Made by a program: the position numbers and the translations under genes
NCBI GenBank assembly: GCA_900545455.1
Contig: UQZF01000159.1
Coordinates: forward strand, 1 to 6,382
DNA length: 6,382 nucleotides
From: an uncultured Eubacteriales bacterium
GTDB lineage: Bacteria; Bacillota; Clostridia; Lachnospirales; Lachnospiraceae
Direction: 5' to 3'
Shown: piece after piece, positions 1-4,770 of the stretch
Position numbering within the stretch: position 1 is the stretch's first letter
How the letters are laid out: each line of letters starts with the position of its first letter
Notes under the pieces: generated by a model
Told to the model about the DNA's origin: nothing
The model's input: the letters and a program-made list of their open reading frames with translations, nothing else
Database searches by the model: none

Positions 1-2
1 AT

Positions 3-53
3 GCCGACGGATATGTCCTCGGCGGGGGAACGATTCTGGGGAAAGCGGAATAG
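3..53 (+). CDS. C-terminal end of an unidentified upstream gene (partial)
   Basis: Read in the frame starting at base 3, the window opens with 16 codons (ADGYVLGGGTILGKAE) and a TAG stop at 51-53. The codons match the usage of the genes downstream. The other two forward frames give arginine- and proline-rich peptides that look less like protein. The stop lies 47 bp before the lipoprotein start on the same strand, so this gene may be the preceding member of the same transcription unit. The fragment is too short to assign a family. It does not look like the end of a sugar ABC permease, which would be the expected neighbour of a binding protein. Confidence 0.45.
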   Translation, partial: ADGYVLGGGTILGKAE

Positions 54-69
54 ACCGTAAACGGTTTTA
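54..69 (+). promoter_or_regulatory. Palindrome resembling a CcpA catabolite-response element (cre)
   Basis: Bases 54-65 form the inverted repeat ACCGT-AA-ACGGT. The overlapping 14-mer at 56-69 (CGTAAACGGTTTTA) fits the cre consensus TGWAANCGNTNWCA at 9 of its 11 constrained positions, missing the first T and the penultimate C. It lies 31 bp before the lipoprotein ATG, which would allow CcpA repression or a roadblock of transcription into the binding-protein/GH28 pair. That CcpA represses carbohydrate loci in Firmicutes is established; binding here is inference. The same bases could instead be an operator for a local LacI-family regulator, or a weak hairpin (stem of about 5 bp, followed by TTTTATTT) ending the upstream gene. 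Confidence 0.35.
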
Positions 70-100
70 TTTCATAAATTTTTTAAGGAGGAAATAATTA

Positions 101-2485
101 ATGAGAAGGTACCAAGGATTAAAAAGACGCGTGGCTGCTGTCACAATGGCTGCGCTCATGTGTCTGGGCAGCGTGACGGGCTGTGCAAAGGGAGGCGATG
201 CTGCACCGACATCGGGCGGCGCGACCTCGGGTAGTGATGGCACAGTTTCGGCAGGCGGGAACACAGGCGCAGGCGGTGAGAGCACGGAGAGCGAACCCGT
301 GAGTGCACCTGCCGACGGAGCGAAGATGCAGGCTAAGTGGCTTACCGTGGACGACGGCGGAGTCGAGAAAAAGCTCACATCACTTGTCGGAGACACGCTC
401 TACTGGGCGGAATGGAACTACAATGCCGATGAGAAGAAATTTGAGAATCAGAAAGTTTCGTATATGAGAGCAGGCAGGGAGAAGCATGAGATTTTTGCAA
501 ACGATGATGTCATGCTCAGAGAATTTTTCGTGAATGCCGACGAGACAAAGATATGTTATCTCTACAGGCTCGATGAGACCATGGGCGTTGAGCTTGACAG
601 CCTCGACAAGGCAAGCGGTGAGACGACAGCCGTATCGACGTGGGAAATCACGGACGAGAAGCTCTTAGACGAGCTCATATCCAACGCCGTGACGGACGGA
701 GTGCTCGATGACAATGGCACGCTATGGCTGTTAAATTCGGACAATATGCTTTTAAAGCTGAGCGCGGACGGTGAATATGAGGCGGTTCAGTGCACGGGGG
801 ACGGGCTTTTGACGCTCGACAAAGCGGTGTATGTGTACGCACTGGAGGAGAATAAGCTTATATTGTATTCTGCCGAGGATATGGGAATGAAGGCGGAGTA
901 TGATTTTGCGGCGAACGGAATCATAGGCGCGGGAAACAGCGTGAACGGAGGCTATGTCGGCAGGGACGAAGATACGGACATTGCCGTGCTTGGCGGCAAC
1001 GGAAGCGAGTTCTATGTCATGTGCGGGGACAATGTCTATACATATACCTACGACGGCACCTTGAAGGCGGGAAACAGCATTTCGCTCGAGAAGTCGGGAC
1101 TCGACAACAGAACCGTTACACAGATGGGAAGATGCGACAACAGATACTATATGTACGCCGATGAGAACGACGGAGGAAGCTTCGTGGTGCTCGTCGAGAA
1201 TCTGGAGGATTTAAAGACAAAGGTTGAGCTTGCGTGTATGTCCAACTATGAGAAGGACCTCAGTAGATATGTGAGCACCTACAACAAGTACAGCGACGAG
1301 TACTATGTCGAGATTAAGTCCTACGACTTCCGCGAGGAGCGTTCGGCGTTTGATTTTGACCTCATCCACGGTGATGCGGCGGATATGTTCCTTTTAAACG
1401 GGGTATCGCTCTTTACGCTCATGGGAACGGATTCGCTTGAGAAGCTTTCGCCTTACTACGGGGCGAGCGATGCGGTTTCGCTCGATATGCTCGAGGATTC
1501 GGTAAAGCGTGCCTGCGAGCTTAACGGCGGACAGTACATGATAATGAACAAATTTACCGTGTCAGGCTTCCTCATGAAAAAGGAGTACGCACAGCAGATG
1601 GAAAACGGCGTGATGTCACTTGATACCATGTATGACATACTCATGGCTAATCCTTCGATGGATATATGCTCTTACGCTTATCCGAGGGAGATGCTTACCA
1701 ACTACTTTGTAAACCTTTTTATGCCGCAGACGGATATGTTCATCGACTGGGACAACAAAACATGCAGCTTTGACGACGGCAGATTTGAGAAGTTTATCAC
1801 ATATTTAAGTGAAATCGGGGACAGCAGAAAGTACAATGACATCTACGGACAGTACAGCCAGACGAGCGGCAATTCAGGTCTTGCTGCAAAGCTTTCAAAT
1901 GATCTTTGTTTGTACTCGAGCCCACAGATAATCACACTTAGCAGCTATGCAATGGATTTTAAGGATGCAATCTTGAAGATATGTGATTTGACGGGCTATC
2001 CGGGAGATTTGGGAGAGACATATTACATCATGTCACCTGAGTATATGTTCGGAATGAACCACAACTCACAGAACAAGGACGGCGTGTGGGATTTCTTTGA
2101 ATTTATCTACTCCGAGCAGATGCAGAAGACGGAGGGTGACTTCGGAGGCTTGAGTGCACGCAGCTTTTCTCCGCTAAAGCAGTACAATCAGGAGCTTTAC
2201 GATGCGGCACTTGAGGGTGAGCTTGATATACAGCTTACGAGCTCACACTACATCAATGAATTTACCAACGAGAGCCATGAGGGCGCACCTGTTCTTGATG
2301 AGGCAGACATTGAGTTCATAAAGAATGCTGTCGATAGCGCATACTACAATAAGGATATTGAGAACAACGATGACATTCTTTCCATAATAAGGGAGGAGCT
2401 TGGAATGTTCTTCGCGGGCGACAAGAGTGCGAAGGAGACGGCTAAGATCATACAGGGAAGAATTGAGCTCTATTTGGGCGAATAG
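101..2485 (+). CDS. Lipoprotein: beta-propeller-like region fused to an ABC extracellular solute-binding domain
   Basis: This 794-residue surface lipoprotein probably binds an oligosaccharide for an ABC importer. The start is set by AAGGAGG at 85-91, 9 bp before the ATG. Residues 1-27 are a signal peptide with basic residues, a hydrophobic core and lipobox VTGC, making Cys28 the lipidated residue. Residues 29-75 are a Gly/Ser/Thr/Ala-rich linker. Residues 78-370 contain about six repeated beta-rich units (for example GDTLYWAEW, NGTLWLLNSDNMLLKLS, GDNVYTYTYDG), suggesting a beta-propeller. From about residue 374 the sequence resembles family 1 solute-binding proteins: VELACMSNYEKDLSRYVSTYNK, then DFDLIHGDAADMFLLNG, LMKKEYAQQM and a helical C-terminus. 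Typical sugar-binding proteins have 400-550 residues, so the N-terminal region is an extra module. No permease or ATPase gene is visible nearby. The ligand is inferred only from the GH28 gene 32 bp downstream. Binding-protein assignment is fairly sure; the propeller fold is a prediction. Confidence 0.8.
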   Translation: MRRYQGLKRRVAAVTMAALMCLGSVTGCAKGGDAAPTSGGATSGSDGTVSAGGNTGAGGESTESEPVSAPADGAKMQAKWLTVDDGGVEKKLTSLVGDTLYWAEWNYNADEKKFENQKVSYMRAGREKHEIFANDDVMLREFFVNADETKICYLYRLDETMGVELDSLDKASGETTAVSTWEITDEKLLDELISNAVTDGVLDDNGTLWLLNSDNMLLKLSADGEYEAVQCTGDGLLTLDKAVYVYALEENKLILYSAEDMGMKAEYDFAANGIIGAGNSVNGGYVGRDEDTDIAVLGGNGSEFYVMCGDNVYTYTYDGTLKAGNSISLEKSGLDNRTVTQMGRCDNRYYMYADENDGGSFVVLVENLEDLKTKVELACMSNYEKDLSRYVSTYNKYSDEYYVEIKSYDFREERSAFDFDLIHGDAADMFLLNGVSLFTLMGTDSLEKLSPYYGASDAVSLDMLEDSVKRACELNGGQYMIMNKFTVSGFLMKKEYAQQMENGVMSLDTMYDILMANPSMDICSYAYPREMLTNYFVNLFMPQTDMFIDWDNKTCSFDDGRFEKFITYLSEIGDSRKYNDIYGQYSQTSGNSGLAAKLSNDLCLYSSPQIITLSSYAMDFKDAILKICDLTGYPGDLGETYYIMSPEYMFGMNHNSQNKDGVWDFFEFIYSEQMQKTEGDFGGLSARSFSPLKQYNQELYDAALEGELDIQLTSSHYINEFTNESHEGAPVLDEADIEFIKNAVDSAYYNKDIENNDDILSIIREELGMFFAGDKSAKETAKIIQGRIELYLGE

Positions 2486-2517
2486 AATCGGCAGGAGACT
2501 GTGGAAAAGAGGTTATT

Positions 2518-3771
2518 ATGGCATTAAATGATTTTTTTCCGGACGGAACATTGATTGATAACTGGTTTTATGACATTTCGGTTCCGGGTTTGAGTGAGCT
2601 TGGAACACAGTATGTGCTCACACAGCACGGAATACTCGACGACGGGAGAGTCCACACCGAGGAGATTCAGAGGCTTATAGACACGGCGGCAGAGAATGGG
2701 GGCGGCGTTATCGTCGTTCCCGCCGGAACATACCTTACGGGCTCACTGTTTTTTAAGCAGGGTGTAAATCTCTATGTCGCAGAGGGCGGTACGTTAAAGG
2801 GAAGCGATGACGTGTCCGACTATGCGATAAGGGAGACGAGAATCGAGGGCGAGACCTGCCTGTACTTTGCGGCAATGATAAATGCCGACGGTGTTGACGG
2901 CTTCACAATGTGCGGTTCGGGAACAATCGACGGCAACGGGCTGCGCTCATGGAAAGCCTTCTGGCTCAGAAGAAAGTGGAATCCTAAATGCACGAACAAG
3001 GATGAGCAGAGACCGAGGCTCGTGTACATATCGAACAGCAGCAATGTGCTTGTCGCGGGACTGCACCTCCAGAACTCGCATTTCTGGACAAACCACATAT
3101 ACAGATGCAATCATGTGAAGTATCTAAACTGCCGCATTTTCTCTCCCGCGGCTCCGGTAAAGGCACCGAGCACCGATGCCATAGACATAGACGTGTGCAC
3201 GGATGTGCTTATAAAGAACTGCTATCTCGAGGTAAATGACGACTCGGTAGTGTTAAAGGGCGGCAAGGGACCTTGGGCTGACACTGCGCCTGAGAACGGA
3301 ACAAACGAGAGAATCATTGTTGAGGACTGCACCTACGGCTTCTGCCACGGCTGTCTCACCTGCGGCTCTGAGTCGGTTCACAACAAAAATATCATCGTGA
3401 GAAGAATCAAGGTCGGAAGCGGAAGCAATCTTCTCTGGCTCAAGATGCGCCCCGACACACCGCAGCACTATGAGTATATAAGCATGGATGACATTGAAGG
3501 AAAAATAACGAACTTTATCAATATCAATCCGTGGACGCAGTTCTTTGATTTGAAGGGGAGGGAGGACATTCCGATGTCCGTCGCCGACCATATCGTGATG
3601 AAGAACTGCAGGGTTGAATGTGAGACATTTTTCAATGTGACACCGAACGACGAGCAGTACAGGCTGTCCGATTTCACATTTGAGAATCTTGAGATTAAGG
3701 CGGAAAACGGCAGCTTTGAGCACTCCTGCATAGAGAATGCAAGGGTTGAAAATGTAAAAATTAACGCATAA
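2518..3771 (+). CDS. Cytoplasmic GH28 glycoside hydrolase (polygalacturonase / rhamnogalacturonan hydrolase family)
   Basis: This 417-residue enzyme is expected to hydrolyse galacturonic-acid-containing oligosaccharides of pectin by the inverting mechanism of GH28. The N-terminus has the usual opening of bacterial members (DDGRVHTEEIQRLID, then VVPAGTYLTGSLFFK at residues 67-81), followed by right-handed beta-helix repeats such as FTMCGSGTIDGNG. Catalytic motifs are STDAID (Asp220), NDDS (Asp241, Asp242) and CHG (His277). The spacing of the three aspartates equals that in fungal endopolygalacturonases. The RxK substrate motif is changed: LLWLKMRPD keeps Lys309 but has Trp307 where Arg is usual. 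There is no signal peptide, and the 14 cysteines suit a reducing cytoplasm, so the substrate is probably an imported oligomer. AGAGG at 2508-2512 lies 5 bp before the ATG. The gene follows the binding-protein gene by 32 bp and ends at a terminator. Family assignment is strong; exact substrate is unknown. Confidence 0.9.
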   Translation: MALNDFFPDGTLIDNWFYDISVPGLSELGTQYVLTQHGILDDGRVHTEEIQRLIDTAAENGGGVIVVPAGTYLTGSLFFKQGVNLYVAEGGTLKGSDDVSDYAIRETRIEGETCLYFAAMINADGVDGFTMCGSGTIDGNGLRSWKAFWLRRKWNPKCTNKDEQRPRLVYISNSSNVLVAGLHLQNSHFWTNHIYRCNHVKYLNCRIFSPAAPVKAPSTDAIDIDVCTDVLIKNCYLEVNDDSVVLKGGKGPWADTAPENGTNERIIVEDCTYGFCHGCLTCGSESVHNKNIIVRRIKVGSGSNLLWLKMRPDTPQHYEYISMDDIEGKITNFININPWTQFFDLKGREDIPMSVADHIVMKNCRVECETFFNVTPNDEQYRLSDFTFENLEIKAENGSFEHSCIENARVENVKINA

Positions 3772-3776
3772 AAAAC

Positions 3777-3813
3777 GGAGATGGGAAGCTATATGCTTCT
3801 CATCTCCATTTTT
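3777..3813. terminator. Bidirectional intrinsic terminator between convergent genes
   Basis: The left arm 3777-3789 and right arm 3795-3807 form a 13-bp stem whose only imperfection is one pair that becomes a G-U wobble in the plus-strand RNA. The loop is TATAT. T's at 3809-3813 follow the stem on the plus strand. An A-tract at 3770-3775, overlapping the GH28 TAA, supplies the U-tract for minus-strand transcripts. It would stop transcription from both the GH28 gene and the phosphatase gene. The hairpin overlaps the last codons and stop of the phosphatase gene. Confidence 0.85.
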
Positions 3814-4613
3814 CTGTCCGTGAACACGGAGTAGTATTTAAAACCGCAGGACAAAAGAATTTCCCTTGCAGTGTCAAAATGTCCGCCGACATTCTTAAAA
3901 ATATGCGCATCTGAACCAATGGTGATTGTCTCGCCGCCGAGCTCCTTATATCTTTTAACTATCTCGGGGCATGGGTTGGTTCGGTCAAGCCCCTTGCAAA
4001 GAGGTGAGGTGTTGAGCTCGATGCCGTGTCCCGTGCGGATTATTTCCTTTAATATGCAGTCGATTATGTCAAAATGCTTCATATAATCAAAATGGTAGCT
4101 TTTGTCGGGTGCGTAGCGCGTTATGTAGTCGAGGTGGCCGTATACGTCGTAATCGGAATAAGTCCTCACATTGTCATAGGTCAGCACAAAGTATTCGTTT
4201 ACGACATCGTCGTAGTCTCTTCCAGCCCAGAACTCGGGGTAGTATGGATCTTTTCCGTCAATCTGGTGCGTTGAGCCTATTATGAAGTCGAACGGCACGG
4301 AATCGGCAACCGCCTTGTTGCGCTCCTTTAAGTACGGTATGAGACCGAGCTCGACGCCGATTTTTATTTTTATATCGCCAGCGTACTTATCGCGGAGTGC
4401 GGAAAGCTCCCTATAATATGCCTCGGTGTCAAAGACGAAGGCGGGATTTTCATACTCCGTGGTGTATGGGTAGTCGAGGTCCATGTGGTCGGTGAAGCAG
4501 ATTTCGGCTAAGCCTGAGTCGATGGCGTGCCTGATGATATTTTCCGGCTTCTCGGAGGAATCTGAGGAGTAGTGCGTGTGGATATGATAGTCGCATAGAT
4601 TGTTTTTTGCCAT
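3789..4613 (-). CDS. hisJ: PHP-family histidinol-phosphatase
   Basis: This 274-residue protein matches the length and motif order of PHP-type histidinol-phosphatases (Bacillus HisJ type), which convert L-histidinol phosphate to L-histidinol, the penultimate stage of histidine synthesis, in the cytoplasm. Visible metal-binding motifs are DYHIHTHYSSDS (His10, His12), FTDHMD (Asp42, His43), GVELG (Glu88), GSTHQIDG (His116), YGHLDY (His160), and GSDAH (Asp235, His237). The DPYYPEFW segment after His116 is also typical of the family. On the minus strand, GGAGG at 4620-4624 lies 6 bp before the ATG, and a good sigma-A promoter lies just upstream. The gene stands alone, convergent with the GH28 gene and divergent from the chemoreceptor, with no other his genes in view. 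The C-terminal MEMRSI is encoded by the terminator stem. Other PHP phosphoesterases share these motifs, so the exact substrate is likely but not certain. Confidence 0.85.
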   Translation of the reverse strand: MAKNNLCDYHIHTHYSSDSSEKPENIIRHAIDSGLAEICFTDHMDLDYPYTTEYENPAFVFDTEAYYRELSALRDKYAGDIKIKIGVELGLIPYLKERNKAVADSVPFDFIIGSTHQIDGKDPYYPEFWAGRDYDDVVNEYFVLTYDNVRTYSDYDVYGHLDYITRYAPDKSYHFDYMKHFDIIDCILKEIIRTGHGIELNTSPLCKGLDRTNPCPEIVKRYKELGGETITIGSDAHIFKNVGGHFDTAREILLSCGFKYYSVFTDRKMEMRSI

Positions 4614-4642
4614 GAAACACCTCCATGAAATTTTTCAGAATA

Positions 4643-4672
4643 AGTATAAAACATTTAGTAAAAAAAAGTCAA
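4643..4672 (-). promoter_or_regulatory. Sigma-A promoter of the phosphatase gene
   Basis: On the minus strand, a -35 box TTGACT (4667-4672) and a -10 box TATACT (4643-4648) are separated by 18 bp; each matches the consensus at 5 of 6 positions. Transcription would start near 4636, giving a leader of about 23 nt that contains the GGAGG ribosome binding site at 4620-4624. The short leader leaves no room for a riboswitch or T-box. Confidence 0.7.
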
Positions 4673-4675
4673 TTT

Positions 4676-4721
4676 TTGTTGTGTTTTGTCATCAAAAAAG
4701 GTATACTTAACATAGTTATAC
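4676..4721 (+). promoter_or_regulatory. Weak candidate promoter region of the chemoreceptor gene, with an imperfect inverted repeat
   Basis: The chemoreceptor gene has to be read from this 157-bp divergent region, but its promoter is not clear. The best -10 candidate is TATACT at 4702-4707, with poor -35 candidates TTGTGT (4679-4684, 17-bp spacer) or TTGTTG (4676-4681, 20-bp spacer). I see no flagellar sigma-D type box (TAAA, then GCCGATAA). The -10 candidate lies inside a 21-bp imperfect palindrome at 4701-4721 (GTATA, 11 bp, TATAC; 7 of 10 pairs match), which might be an operator or chance in AT-rich DNA. Confidence 0.25.
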
Positions 4722-4770
4722 AATTTAGCGGAGTAATGCACTACAATTTGTACAATATGAGGAGGACAGG

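Noticed and set aside
54..68. Small hairpin after the upstream gene as an intrinsic terminator
   Set aside because: The stem is only about 5 bp with a mixed T tract (TTTTATTT), much weaker than the terminator at 3777-3813; an operator reading fits better.
3253..3723. Open frame of 156 codons on the minus strand opposite the GH28 gene
   Set aside because: The plus-strand frame carries intact GH28 catalytic motifs, while the minus-strand peptide has no recognisable family features and no ribosome binding site of note.
4614..4770. Search for a riboswitch, T-box or small RNA in the divergent region
   Set aside because: The phosphatase leader is only about 23 nt, and the remaining sequence is AT-rich without a stable stem or conserved riboswitch core.
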